Part shown: in pieces, positions 33,889 through 46,036 of the stretch
How the letters are laid out: each line of letters starts with the position of its first letter
Position numbering within the stretch: the stretch's first letter is position 1
Assembly (NCBI GenBank): GCA_002633025.1
Contig: NMRB01001724.1
Span: 49,098-113,097, forward strand
Direction of reading: 5' to 3'
DNA from: Notospermus geniculatus
Lineage: Eukaryota > Nemertea > Pilidiophora > Heteronemertea > Lineidae
DNA: 64,000 nt
Position numbers and translations under genes: made by a program
The notes under the pieces: generated by a model
The model's database searches: none
What the model was told of the DNA's origin: nothing
Seen by the model: only the letters and a program-made list of their open reading frames with translations

Positions 33889-34949
33889 GCTCACCGGGGT
33901 GAGCTATTACGATGGGGAAGCGTCCGTCGTCCGTCGTCGTCCGGGTCCGTCCGTCGTCGTCCGTCGTCGTCGTCGTGTTCCGTTAGCAGGGCACGTTTCG
34001 TAACCGCTGGGGCTATGGATCTGAAACTTGGTACATACATAGCCCTAGGTCAGATGACCCATGACACCAAGTTTCGGTCCGATTCGATTGTTGGCTTGGC
34101 CACCAGGTGGCCAAAACCAAAAACACAAAAAGTGCAATAACTCCTGAACTAATGACTGGATCATCTCCAAATTTTTATCATAGGTGTATCTAATGAGGAT
34201 ACATGACATATATAACGAGTTTTTGATTTGACCTACTTTTCAAGGTCACAGAGGTCAAAGTTCGACAAAAGTGACGAACCTCTCACAGTTTGTTATTATT
34301 TCACCGAGCGACTTCATATTTTGCATAAACATGCATTGGAGGGGTACCTTTAAAAATACCAAGTTTCGGCCCGATTGGACATCCAGTATGGCCGCCAGGT
34401 GGCGTAACCTGAAAATCAAGTAAGTGCTATTACTCAGGAACGGCTTGACGCAGAGGGCTCAAATTTGATATTTACCTCCATCTAGATGACCTTTACATGC
34501 ACGTCAAATTTCAGCCTGATTTGACTTCAAACATGGCCACCAGGTGGCGTAACCCAAAAATCATCAAAGTGCTGTAACTCAGGAACGCCTTAACCCAAAG
34601 CGCTCCAATGTGCTATGTGGGCCCCTGCAGATGACCTTTATGACCATGTGAAGTTTCGGCCCGATCGGACATCCAATATGGCCGCCAGGTGACGTAACCC
34701 GAAAATCATCAAAGTGCTGTAACTCAGGAACGACTTGACCCAAAGCACTCCAATGTGCTATGTGGTCCCCCACAGATGACCTTTATGTGCATGTGAAGTT
34801 CCGGCCCGATCGAACATACAATATGGCGCCAGGTGGCATAACCCAAAAATCATCAAAGTCCTACCTGGGAGTGACTTGACCGAGATTGCTCATAACACTG
34901 ATATGTACCTCCCTCTGTCATTAGACTATTATGTCCAACCCGGTGAGCA
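33889..34949. mobile_element. Non-autonomous repeat with CGTC tract and internal 144-bp repeats
   Basis: The ends read GCTCACCGG and CCGGTGAGC. Near the left end is a CGTC/CGTCGT simple-sequence tract (33926-33981). The interior holds about five imperfect repeats with a spacing near 144 bp, recognisable by AAGTTTCGGCCCGAT, GGCCGCCAGGTGGCG and AACTCAGGAACG. No coding frame. Confidence 0.72.
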
Positions 34950-34967
34950 CATGGTCCATGGACCATT

Positions 34968-35078
34968 TCATTGAAATTTAGATTTCGAGCCTATTGCATG
35001 GGGCTTCAATGTATAAACCCGCATGTATGCCTTTATTGAGCATATTCAGAAAATTGGATGAAAAATTTGATCGTGTAT
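34968..35078. repeat. Partial copy of the 45.9-kb MITE family
   Basis: Shares TTCAATGTATAAACCCGCATG and AAATTGGATGAAAAATTTGA with the complete element at 45889-46036; the left end is missing. Confidence 0.75.
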
Positions 35079-35519
35079 CATTGCGGGCATTATAGTGGTA
35101 AACTGCAAGAATTTTTGGCAATATAGGCCTACATGTATTTGGTACCATCATAGTGAGACGAACTCGACATGTTGTCTTTATTTATGCATGGCGATGGAAG
35201 ATTTGATAACATTGATTTTGAAGGCTTGTTCTGGGGACATGTCAGCCTTTTCAAGGGCACCAAGGTGAATTTGAGATCTTGAAAGTGCTAAAAGTTTAAA
35301 TACTGTCACAAAGTAGGACTATGACCAGCAATCATTGTGTTTGGACACAAACGCGTATAAAAATCGCGTAAGTACCGTTTAGAGAAAGAATGTATAGGTA
35401 GGCCTAAGCCAAAGGCCTAGGATTTTCCACAGGCACGAGTGTCTGCCGTGATCAGTGACGACTGAGAAAACCAATTGGCCAATCATGATTGCCATTTCGA
35501 TCGCAGCAGACGATATCAC

Positions 35520-35531
35520 TGCGCATGCGCG
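35520..35531. promoter_or_regulatory. NRF-1-type site upstream of the 35.7-kb gene
   Basis: TGCGCATGCGCG matches the palindromic NRF-1 consensus (TGCGCATGCGCA) at 11 of 12 positions. It lies about 140 bases before the ATG at 35669, a usual place for a CpG-type core promoter. Confidence 0.55.
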
Positions 35532-35668
35532 ATCCGATTGTATGGTTCAATTGAAATGTTATTGGCATTCATCGATCGGGCTTTGAGAGAAGTACTTGCT
35601 CGTGTGAGTGTGGAAATGTCAAAATAGGAGTAGGATTCTTTCTCTGACGATATAAACACGACTTGGTG

Positions 35669-36655
35669 ATGAGTACCCCGGACACTCTACCGCCGATCAC
35701 CCCGCGGACATCCTCAAAGGGGAGTAGCCCTGTGAGTGGTACGGCCGTCATCAAGCCCCACGAACGGCCGGCGCTGATTTCCTTGGCAATTGAATCGTCT
35801 TTCAATTCCCGAAACATGGAGCACATGGACAGACACAACAAACAATCCGGCGGGAGTACCACATCCAGTCAGAAGACGCACAGCAGTCAAGGAATGGGAT
35901 ATCTAAAGAAACAAGAACGAACGAAAACCTGGTGCCCGTCGTCGTCAGAACCGATGCAGAGTTCAAAAAGCGATGACCAGAAACTGGAGACGTTATTTGA
36001 GAGACAGACGACCATGGTCAATAACACCGATCGCATTGGTGTTAAAAAAGGACATGGGCCTAGCGGAAAACGCAGCGATGTCGCCTCCCAGTTTTCCAAA
36101 GCCCAGAGTAAAGTGACGAATCTATCCAGGCGAAGCGTCTCGACGCAGGATCTCTCGTCTTTAAAACGGAACAAGAACAACAATGTGACACCCAGACAGA
36201 GTAATCGGAAATCTAACTCGAAATTACAGCGGTACAGCTCGGATCAAAAACTGAACGATGTTTCTAGTTATCGGAAAAACAGCAACAGCACGCAGACGCG
36301 GTCGAATTCGAACCAACGACGGTCTCTTGGGTATTCTAGTGGTGATCGTGACACTATTCCATACCCGTACTCAAAACGGACTGGCAGACGAGACACTATG
36401 GAAAGTTCTCAGCAGGATGAAACACTAGCAGATGATGCTGGATATGATTCGGACGAGGAACAACGTCAGGACCGTATAATTCAATGGTTAATCAATGTGG
36501 AATCGTCGTGTGAGGACCATCCGCCTGAACCACAAATTGTTGACCATGGTCCGCCGCAGACTGACACCGCCATCCACATCGTCTACGACGCTCAGGAGGA
36601 CCAACAACAACGAAATTCCGTGACTTTTTCCATCGGGGAATCGAGGAAGCACTGA
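35669..36655 (+). CDS. Unrecognised intronless protein, 328 residues, disordered, with a conserved-looking C-terminus
   Basis: I do not recognise this gene. The open frame is long for this AT-rich neighbourhood and its codon use looks coding. The ATG at 35669 has G at -3, and an NRF-1-like site precedes it. The product has no membrane segment or signal peptide. It is rich in Ser, Gln, Asn, Arg and Lys, with low-complexity stretches and possible phosphorylation motifs (SRRSVSTQDLSSLKR). The last quarter turns acidic (DDAGYDSDEEQRQDR), then has a Trp-containing amphipathic segment (RIIQWLINVE) and a Pro-rich block with GPPQTDTAIHIVYD. The tail is the part most likely to be conserved and to bind a partner. 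Whether upstream or downstream exons exist is unknown. Confidence 0.68.
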   Translation: MSTPDTLPPITPRTSSKGSSPVSGTAVIKPHERPALISLAIESSFNSRNMEHMDRHNKQSGGSTTSSQKTHSSQGMGYLKKQERTKTWCPSSSEPMQSSKSDDQKLETLFERQTTMVNNTDRIGVKKGHGPSGKRSDVASQFSKAQSKVTNLSRRSVSTQDLSSLKRNKNNNVTPRQSNRKSNSKLQRYSSDQKLNDVSSYRKNSNSTQTRSNSNQRRSLGYSSGDRDTIPYPYSKRTGRRDTMESSQQDETLADDAGYDSDEEQRQDRIIQWLINVESSCEDHPPEPQIVDHGPPQTDTAIHIVYDAQEDQQQRNSVTFSIGESRKH

Positions 36656-37022
36656 CCCAGGCCTTCTGCGAATGCAGCGAAGTGACGTAAGTCGTCTGAA
36701 ACGCGTTAACTGTTGACTTTTTTAGTTTAAAGCAAGCATTCTGTGATAGTGTCGTCGGCCATGTTGGATTCGGCGGCCATTTTGGATAATTTCAAAGGAT
36801 GGAACTGCATCACCAAGGTAAAGGTCAAGACCCTTCAGACGATCGATGGTACAAAAATTAAATTGTAAACAGTCAATGTATTCATTTCAAATTATACTTT
36901 TCAAATGTTCAGCGCCATTATTGGTTAGAATGAATGAAGCAGTTGCTTTTACTTGAATTCTGCATCGTCACCACTATGCATCTGTAAAAGTGCAAAAGAG
37001 TAAAGTCATTTACTAACTTCAT

Positions 37023-37525
37023 TATAGCATAAAGGAATCAACCATAAAGGTTTAACTGCGAACGATGAGCTTACTGAGGGAGACACTTCCTTTGTTGCCA
37101 CCAGATGTCTCTTACTGCCTGAATTTTGGCTTTACGTAATAGGCACGAGCTTCAACTTTTTTTGTGGTGAAAAGGTACATGAACCTGCCAACATGATGCT
37201 TTGAATTCCATTTCTGACGATAACTGAGCTATTTTCAGCACAATTAGTGTTCATGTAACAAATGTACGTCAGCCTATTCAAATGTACACCGATGACCCTG
37301 AACACACATCGTTCGTGGGGTTCTCATTAATTCAGACCTTTTGTATCATAAGATCAACTAGTCGGAATTCAGCAAAATTTGCAGTGAATGTGCAGAAGGG
37401 TCTTGCCTATCACATGGAAACGTCAGAATGCAAATCTGTTGGGTTTTAAAGGCATATTGTCCACATTTATAAAATGCTAAATTTGCCAGTTGAACCTTTA
37501 TGGTTGATTCCTTTATGATTATAGG
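37023..37525. mobile_element. About 500-bp element with 36-bp terminal inverted repeats
   Basis: The left end has CATAAAGGAATCAACCATAA and the right end its reverse complement, with one small indel. The interior is non-coding. Confidence 0.72.
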
Positions 37526-37825
37526 TATTTTATAGACAGGGTGTGTATTTGTGTTTTTTTCAGCTAGTTTTGCATTATTGTAATCAAAAATATGAAATAT
37601 GTTTCTGTTTTAAGAAGCAGAGTAGATTTTGTCAAAATCGCACCTAAATGGTGACCTCCTCTATAATTTGTGAAAACTGAGTTAAAGTACGATTTCTTGG
37701 CAAATTCATCAGACTGAAGCGTTTCCTTGGTGAAAAACACCATTTTGAATCACCGACCCTTGGGAAACCACCTTATTATTTCCATTTATGCGATTCGAAC
37801 CTCCTAGACCATGAAGTATGTATAA

Positions 37826-38050
37826 TCAATAACAAAACCACAAGTAAATAAGTCTTGCGCAAAATATGGAATTGAAGACGGGCGATCATTGGTTTGTGAC
37901 AACTCCTTGACATCGTTTTGATACCAATGCCAGGAACCATCAAAATAAGTCTTACAGCGATCAGCAAAGTGGTGGCAATCCATTTTAAGTACCACTACCG
38001 TACGCCGACGATATTTTGCGCGAGACTTATTTACTTGCGGTTTGTTATTG
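37826..38050. mobile_element. About 225-bp MITE
   Basis: Inverted ends of about 40 bp: CAATAACAAAACCACAAG at the left, and CTTGCGGTTTGTTATTG at the right. The arms include AAATAAGTC and GCGCAAAATAT in both orientations. Confidence 0.75.
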
Positions 38051-39548
38051 GCTCTTCAAATAAAACTTGATCTAGGCAAAGTTAAGGACATGCTTCTGCT
38101 CTGGTGGCGAAGTGGGTCGCGGGGTATTGCTCGTTCGTGTCAACAAAGCTATCAAACCTAAAAAGGCGTCATACAAATTCAGCAGTTATTCGATATAGTG
38201 TGTCCATTGACGTATTGGCCTGATTGGGACACGGTGTTTGGCTTTTTCAAACGTTCTCATGTTCGTTAATAGATCGTCACGCTTAATGAACAATCGGCAA
38301 TCAATCAAGCCCTTATAGAAATCATTGGTTCCCATTTGCTGTGAAATTCTTGAGAACTTCCTTTGACGATAACCAGGCCACCAGAACGACTTGGGTTTTG
38401 ATATTCCTAATAATTTCCAGTCAAATTGTCCTAAAGGAAGTGACTGTGATTCCTCACTCATATGTTCACGGGAAGACCTTTAAATTCTTCCTGGAAAGTT
38501 AAGGGAAACTTGTAACATACCCCTCACTATGAGTGTCCAAAATTGGTAGGCTGCCTGCCATTGGATACACTCGTCCCAGTGTTCAGTTGGTGGTATACCC
38601 ACTAAACACTGGCATGATTTGCGCCAAAAGTGAAGGATGATCAACAGACGGCGCTGTTTGACGAGGGATCCAATCACAAGCCATATCACAGGCTTAACCG
38701 ACATCGCCGTAACACACTTTCTGATTGGCTGAGATACGTGTACAAAATGTACACCGTATATTCATACCCGCGGCAGATTCCTAGCGGGTATTCCGAATCC
38801 GACAGCTAACGCCGTCTATTAGCGATGCTTTGAAGATCGCATCAACTGAAGCAGTTTCAGAGCGTGGGTATCGTAGTGGGTACGCGGTTTGAAACTGCGG
38901 GTGGAGTTTAGCCACTGGATATCTGAATAGGTATGGACACTTGTATTGAGGGGTGTAAAAAGGATCCTACCTGGCCTATTTGTCGTAAGACCATCATAAA
39001 AGTACATACCGGTACTTCATTTTCCACAAAAAATAAAAATTCTTCCGTTTGATTTCACCGATGAGAATTTCTCATCATCATGTACGTAGACAAATTGTGA
39101 AAATTACTAGTATACCAGACGATACCAGTGTTGTGTGTCATCACAACGCCAAGGGGTACGATATTCAGATCTCGGAGCTAAATTTAGAACCAATCGCTTG
39201 TCATCACCAGCCATAAAAAACCGTCCTCGTTTTGCCCTCGGGAGGCGAAGAATGTCTTTCCTTATGTACACTGAAGTAAAAACATGCAGTTCTATGTTTT
39301 CCAAGACCTAAACGCACGGGTACATCTGACATGTTTCAAAACAGGACTTGAGAATTGTGCATGTCAGGCTTGCAACTTGCAAGACGTATAGACCTTTCCA
39401 ACAAGATGGTGGCCTACTAGTTCTCCCACATGACGTCATGTGACCATTCATTGTCCAAGCATTGTATAACACTAATAACACTACCAAAAGCATTCTCTCA
39501 GACAATTATTTTACCTAAACTTTTGTGCCCATGGCCCGCTTGACCAGC

Positions 39549-39775
39549 TAAAGCCTAGGTCACAAATCCACCGGGCCCCGTACGATTTTCCCCACCCAGC
39601 GGCTTGCCGTGGATTTTAGAGACTGAAACACGGATCTAAGATGAATTATGCCGAAATCGCCTCAATGGATAAGTGGAAATTAGACTGGATCAATCTGGGC
39701 ACCGTAGAATTTGACCAAAATGTCTGTTTTTACTCGCCGTACGGGCCCCGGAGTGGATATGTGACCTAGGCTTTA
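39549..39775. mobile_element. 227-bp MITE
   Basis: Terminal inverted repeats of about 35 bp starting TAAAGCCTAGGTCACA and ending TGTGACCTAGGCTTTA, both containing CGGGCCCCGTACG or its complement. Confidence 0.82.
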
Positions 39776-40519
39776 GCGTGACAGCGGCCATTGAGTGGTA
39801 TAAAGCTTCTGACGTCATATGGTGAGAACTGTTATTGCCGACTACTATTGGCCGGCAGAAGTGTTCACAGGATCAAACACAAGCCAGAATCTTAGGCCTG
39901 TCTATCTGACTTGGGGTGCTTTGCAAGTTCGTGGGCTTTCAAGGAGAATGTAGTCTATACGCCAGCAATTTATGTAGTCCAATTACCGGAATTTTTCCGG
40001 TCAACAGGTACCGGTAGTTAAACCTGTTTATCTGTGATATCTATTCAAGGGTCCAAGAAGTATAGTCTGTGATAGGGGGCCGCATTTTATAACCATTTTT
40101 GAAGTACAATGTAGTTAGGCCTACTGCTTCAGTTTTCAAATACTGTTTTGGGCAATTCCACGCAACAAGTCGTTCTTTGAAGATGATTCTTCACTGACTA
40201 CTGAGGGTTCTTGGTGTACATGTATGCCGAGCCTGAAAGTTAGGCCCTATTAGAATTCTTCACATCCTCATCTCAGTTTTTTTCATAACCTCCTGATTAC
40301 CGCCGACCGATATTTAGGTCCCAAATCTAGAAACCTATACTAGTATACCGCCGACCGATATATAGGTCGCTGCATAATGTATTGCAGTGTGCTGTAAGGT
40401 ATGCCTCGGCTTGCTTCATAAGCGTTTAAATTGTGCCAAGAAGGAAAAAGTTTGATAATTTTCTGAAATATCAAGGAGTGACAAGCACGTGGAATTGCTC
40501 TCTCCAACTTACTTTTTTA

Positions 40520-40660
40520 CCATTTTTCCCATCCTGAGAATATCAGGCGTTCTTACTCCTCGAGGAGTCCCGCTCCCTTCGTCACCGCAGACAAACGTTT
40601 GTGTGAGCGGATGAAGAGGAGTGAGGTAAAAACCCCTGCTGTGGGAGGATGATTTTTCCA
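40520..40660. repeat. Dispersed repeat shared with about 4067-4180
   Basis: Shares GATGAAGAGGAG, GTAAAAACCCCTGC and GGGAGGATG with the copy near 4.1 kb, and contains an internal inverted segment around ACTCCTC/GAGGAGT. Confidence 0.55.
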
Positions 40661-43071
40661 GTCAGCAATGGAAATGTGGTTGTACATGTACATGTACAGT
40701 CAGTTGATGTACGAATGACCAATTGTCGTGATTGTGCTTTTCATGTTTTCTAGTCTTGTATTGTAAATAGGACGAGTGTAAGTTTTCTCGGCTTTGTAGA
40801 TATTCGCAAGAAGACGATTTCTTTGCTTATTTATGTATAAGTGTTAGCTTTAAAAGCATGTGAAGCGTTTCAACTCCAGAAAAAAATGTAAAAACTTCAG
40901 GAGGAGTTCACTGATGGTCCAAAAGGTGGAAACCCACGGCCTTCTCCTGCCGGATACGATCTTTTTCATAGACTCCACCCGGTAACCGTCGATTCGAATG
41001 GTCAGCCGAGCTCAGTTACTGTATATCAATTCAACCAAATGATCGGGCAAGAGAAGGCATGGGAACTTTTTGACTTGGACATATTTTGTTATTTAAAAAA
41101 GCATTAACATTTTGAGAAAGTGTTACATCATTCACATTCTAAGACATGTGCCTGTTTGAATATGGCTTAGTCGAATGTGCCTGCGTATGTTATATACGAG
41201 CACTGGGCAAATGCCAGATTTACGATGATGGTGCTAAATTTTAAATCTTAGATTGACCTGATGTAAATCAAACTTTATAAAGCAATGAGGCAAGAGAGGA
41301 ATTATCAGTTTTTTACTTCCTAACTAGGGTGGCTCAAGAACGAAATGTTTGGCGTGTTCGAAGACGAACGGTGATGGCATTGTCACTCACCGGATTTGGG
41401 AAAAATATCAAAAAAAATATCAACCTCATCTGCCTTTGCAAGTGGTTCAGATTGGGTCATTTCAGTACATAGTTCTTTCAAGAAATTAAATTTCACAGAC
41501 TGGTTGTCAAGAACGAGGCCCAGATCTATGCATATAACTTTTTTAATTCAATATGTCCCAGTACAAAAGTGTCAAAATGTCTTTTACTTCAAATGGTTCA
41601 ATGGGTATTCCATTGTGTTGTTGTTGTGCAACGTTTCAGAGGTATGTGATAGGTCGATGTGAATCACCAGTATATTGCATGACCAATCAGGGAGCCTGAT
41701 ATATTTTGGCTTTCACAGTTCGCTTCCTTTTCACAATGCGTAATTCATTCGATTTTCCGTCCTGAGGACAAGAAAACAACCTTTTCAACACGTCACACGT
41801 TTTGGAGGACTTTTCGTATGATTGAAGACGTATTTCAGAGAAAGAAAATCAAACAACATATACATGTACATGTACATTGCACAAAAAAAATCGTTTCTCT
41901 CTAAGACCATATGAGTAGACATCTTTGCAAGAATGTTTCTCACCCTATTTCACCTGCGTTCATTTGCAAAAGAATAATGAAAAATTCCAGACTAATTCAA
42001 TGGATTGTTGAGTCTTGTCCTGCTCAGGTGATCGGTTGTCCCCGGTCGCTATAATCCTCCAGGCCAGGCCGGGAAGATAGGGGTTAGGCCTACTTTGACG
42101 GTGTGTCAGTCAGAAAATTGTCCAAGACGAACCCACTTAGTACACAAGCAATCATGTTTTATTTGTTATGGGTATTTCACGTCCAATGTTAGGCCTAGTT
42201 AGACCAAACGCCCATGGTCCATCTTAAAAATGGAATAAAACCAACCTCGTTACACGTGGTACTTTTCCTCATGTTGACGTGTGCAAATGCAAATGAAACA
42301 ACGTTGGGGACGAGGTTCATGTCTTCTGCTCATCCCATCCGGAGGCAATATTTGATGTTTGCAAACAGGATCAAGTTCTCGCTGCCCCGTGGCCTGACCA
42401 GCTTTGCAATGTACTTTCACCATACATCGTCGACTCTGCTTTTTAATTGCAAAGCCTCTGAATCAACCGATATGCACCTGACGTCATCATGTGAAGGCGT
42501 ATTCGCAATACACTACGACGATTTTTTTTTCTAAAGCCTGTCAATCAATATGGTTCTCTCACGCCGTCTGCCCGTGCTGTCATAACAGCCCATTTTGTAA
42601 GCCTTTCCTGCTTGGAGAAGCACCGTGTTAATAAGTAATATGGGTTTAGTGTTCTTTATCAATTTAACAATGGCCTGATATTTGCCGGATTATTCATGAA
42701 GAAATACTTAGTTCAGAAACCTGGAACATAGGCCTGGATGGCAAACCATTCGACTTTTTTTATTGTTGGCTAAGAGGTGCTTTTGGTAGAACACCTGTGG
42801 CGGAAAGATTACATCGACTGGAACGTTCGTTTGTGATGGAACAAAAATTGGACAGTATCTTTGCTTTTCACAAAGAGATATCATTCTCGTCAGCCCGGTC
42901 AGCCCGATTTTGTTCAGCTGTTTCGATTAAAGATATTTTATTTTTCGAGAAAAAAACAAATAATTCATCGTAATTTCATAAGCATTTATACATATTAAAA
43001 CCTGCAGCAAAAGAGGTAGAGAAGGGCGTCATCATGTCGTGTCTGCTGTGAACTCATCTGCCACCAGGCTT

Positions 43072-43236
43072 GAGACGACGGTATCCTCTGTTGAAGTTTT
43101 CTCAAAACTTCTTGGAAATAAAATGGAAAGAACTGAAGAAAGATTCTTGAGATGGTTGATAGGAACAACATTTCTTCAAATATTTTTCAATAAATACAAT
43201 ATTATGCGAGAAAACTTCGATTGAAGATGACGTCTG
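43072..43236. mobile_element. 165-bp MITE, sister of the copy at 61995-62156
   Basis: Shares TGTTGAAGTTTTCT, GAACAACATTTCTTCAAATA and AGAAAACTTC with the copy in RFC1 intron 18. Both have inverted ends (GACGGTATC/GATGACGTC type). Confidence 0.72.
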
Positions 43237-43577
43237 CTGGACATTTGGGGCAGACGAGTTGACATGACAAAAATGTCAAGTCATTCTTATTGCTAATAAG
43301 GTTTTCGGCCATGGCATTCAAGATACCTTTAACATCCCTTCTTGTCAAAACGTATCTTAGCGTAAACGTTGAAGTTTTACGGTATGTGAGATATTAAAAT
43401 CGGCCCAGCATGAGATCGTGTAATGAGTCTAGGTCGAAAGTCTCAGTAAGTTCAGTGACCTGGGATTACCAAATGGAGCTTAAAGTTTGATGACGTCAGT
43501 TTTGATCAGGCGCTGCCTGCGTGATTGAAACGTGGAAAATGTTGGAAAAGAAATTGCTTAAGTTTCATTTAAATAAT

Positions 43578-43728
43578 AGGGAGTTTAAGAAATCAAACGA
43601 TAAACGTTAACTTTACGACAACGTTATCTTTCATACTGCGAATTCGCCAGATTATATATTGCATTTTCGGTACAAAAAATAACGTTGTCCTAAAATTAAC
43701 GTTTATCGTTTGATTTCTTAAACTCCCT
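43578..43728 (+). mobile_element. MITE family M1, copy 1
   Basis: Ends AGGGAGTTTAAGAAATCAAA and complement, with internal TTTACGACAACGTTAT and GCATTTTCGGTACAAAAAA. Four related copies lie between 43.6 and 49.8 kb. Confidence 0.85.
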
Positions 43729-44447
43729 ATTTATCTTTTTTATGTTTTTTAAATTTTTTTATTCTTTTTAAATTTTTTAATATGTATATGTTTTCATTTT
43801 TTCATTTTATATATAGAAATTTTTTATTTTTTTATTTGAGATGTAGGCCTACTTGATGACATGGATGCAAATGAGAGTAGTGGTTGCTACCATTATATAA
43901 TAACATGTTCGACAAGAAATTGCTCTTATGATTCCGTTTTGATAGTTTAATTTAAAATGAACGTGATGAAAGAATAAAAATGACAAACATATAAATGGTT
44001 GCTACTCGCTGAAGTCATTAGCAAAGAGATCTCTTCGTCTTACTGAGTATAATTCCCAGTATAATAATTCTCAGTATAATTCCCCCATGGTTTGACCTAG
44101 ACGTACCCTTTCAACTGCTCACTAGATTTGATGTAAGAGGGTCAGAACTCCCCATGAGAAGTTTTAGAAAATAAGTTTATTTTGTCATTATGTGGTTTTG
44201 CAATGGAATTGAAAATATAATAAGTAATATCCTTACAGGCCTTGGCCTGGGCCTACTTCGAATTATACGTAACCTTGGCCTTTTAAACCAACTTTGTTGG
44301 TTTGGTCTTTAGGGTTTTTTTGTCTATATTTTCAGTGATAGGGTGAGAAATGATGGATAAGATTTTGAAAAGGAAGCGTTCTAGACAGATTCACGATCAG
44401 ATGAGTAAACAATTGGTTATTTATGATGATAAATTGTGAACTTGCTT

Positions 44448-44968
44448 AGTAATTCATTGAAGGAAGCATTTTCTTCACTTTGTACTTCGACATTTAACCT
44501 GTGACCAAGAATCTTGCAGAATATTGTAAACTTTCTTCTGTAATTTCATTGAAGGAAATATTTTCTTCTGTAATTCAATCATTGCAGGAAGAATTTTCGT
44601 CATTTATGCTATGACCTTTAACTTGGGACCATGGAGACGAGTCCAGAATCTTGTAGAATATTGTAAAACTTCATTTTGTAATTCATTGAAGGAAACATTT
44701 TCTTCTGTAATTCATTGAAGGAAACATTTTCATCTGTAATTATTGAGGGAAACATTTTCTTCTGTAATTCACTCAAGGAAACATTTTCTTCTGTAATTCA
44801 TTGAAAGAAGCATTTTCTCCTGTAATTCATTGAAGGAAACATTTTCTTCTGTGTAATTCATTGAAAGAAGCATTTTCTTCTGTAATTCATTGAAGGAAAC
44901 ATTTTCTTCTGTAATTGATTGAATGAAGCGTTTTCTTCTGTAATTCATTGAAGGAAACATTTTCTTTA
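44448..44968. repeat. Minisatellite with a 29-30-bp unit
   Basis: The unit is close to TGTAATTCATTGAAGGAAAC followed by ATTTTCTTC. About ten nearly regular units lie at 44673-44968. More diverged units upstream are broken up by a longer repeat containing GACCTTTAACTTG and GAGTCCAGAATCT, which recurs at about 44.6 and 45.0 kb. Confidence 0.88.
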
Positions 44969-45888
44969 TGTGCTGTGACCTTTAACTTGTGACCATGGAA
45001 ACGAGTCCAGAATCTGGCACTTCTTTCCAGGATCTTTTGGTGTTCGTCCTGCTATACCGGAAGTGCAATAATTCAGTTGCGCATGCTCTATTGTTCTTAT
45101 CGCTGGCGATGAGCCTCTGTTCTGTCTTATTACTAAGGTTACCTGAATGTAACATTTTGTACATTGGAAAGGAACATTGTTTGATGAAATCAAAGAGAAT
45201 GTACATTATGACTCATAATTCGTCAATTTTGAAAGCCAAGTAGGCCTTACAGGCAAATAAATTTTAAGGTGTTTGTACTTTTAGTGGGGGATGCGTTCGG
45301 GTCTTGTGCGCATGGAAACGTAAAACCCGATTTCAAGGTTTATATCAATACGAGGCCAAACATCGTTTCCAAGACTAAGAAGAGGTTTTCTGATCGATTT
45401 CTGTTTGACACCAGAAATCTGCGTCATCGTAACGTTTCGTTGGTGGGAGGTGGTTCTTGAGGGAAGATTGTTTGGAATGGGGTTGGGGCGGAGGGAGGAT
45501 TGATATAGGCCTACAGTAACCTCGAAAACATAGATTTTTAAAAAGAATCGTGTATTATTTTGTGATCCATTTGAAGCATGGCGCGACGTTCATGTTTTTC
45601 AGATATGATGTGGTGAGAGTAAAATAAAATGTCAAAAAAACGAATAAAAGAGAAAAATAAAATAGGGCCTCTGCGTTTTGTTTTAATATTTTTGTCTGGC
45701 GACGTGGATGGATGGATACAGTGTACGCATGTTGGTGCCCAATTTCTAAGTTTTATTTCTCCATCTGCTGGCCAAGTAAAGGGATTTAATAAGTGGCGCT
45801 TGGAAGTTGGTAATAAGACGAATGCCTTCTTCAGTGACCGTGTCCGTGTCCCAAGTTGACCTGAAGAAAATTAGGAAATGGCCCCTAA

Positions 45889-46036
45889 TGGCCGATACAC
45901 ACGATCCAATTTTTCATCAGTTTTTTTAGAAATTCAGATTCCGGGCCTGTTGAGGCTTCAATGTATAAACCCGCATGGGCCTTTATTGAGCATATTTAGA
46001 AAATTGGATGAAAAATTTGATCGTGTGTGTCGGCCA
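45889..46036. mobile_element. 148-bp MITE, complete copy
   Basis: The ends TGGCCGATACACACGATC and GATCGTGTGTGTCGGCCA are reverse complements with few mismatches. A partial copy is at 34968-35078. Confidence 0.82.

Larger units (their letters stand above)
30950..35519. other. Intergenic region with FAM8A1 promoter area, assembly gap and repeats
   Basis: The part next to FAM8A1 (30950-31080) has several GCGCA words and is the probable promoter. No gene could be supported in the remainder. A run of 9 N at 32572-32580 lies inside a poly-C/G tract, and there is a single N at 33741. The dispersed word GGATCCA-GGGGG, seen also at 17.1, 26.0 and 51.3 kb, occurs at about 30275. Confidence 0.6.
36656..43570. 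other. Gene-poor intergenic region with scattered MITEs
   Basis: Short open frames (such as 38186-38461, 38480-38704, 42214-42534) have no splice context, no family resemblance and overlap repeat-rich sequence. The structured elements recognised here are listed separately; otherwise I see nothing functional. Confidence 0.55.

Noticed and set aside
38186-38704. Two adjacent minus-strand frames, possible retroelement remnant
   Set aside because: A Trp/Pro-rich patch looked like an integrase fragment, but no zinc or catalytic motif could be found.
42214-42534. 106-residue frame with a signal-peptide-like start
   Set aside because: Hydrophobic N-terminus only; no conserved motif or splice context, and it ends in a low-complexity run. 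Could be chance.
44769-44960. 63-residue repetitive protein frame
   Set aside because: It is the translation of the minisatellite; the frame is open only because of the repeat period.
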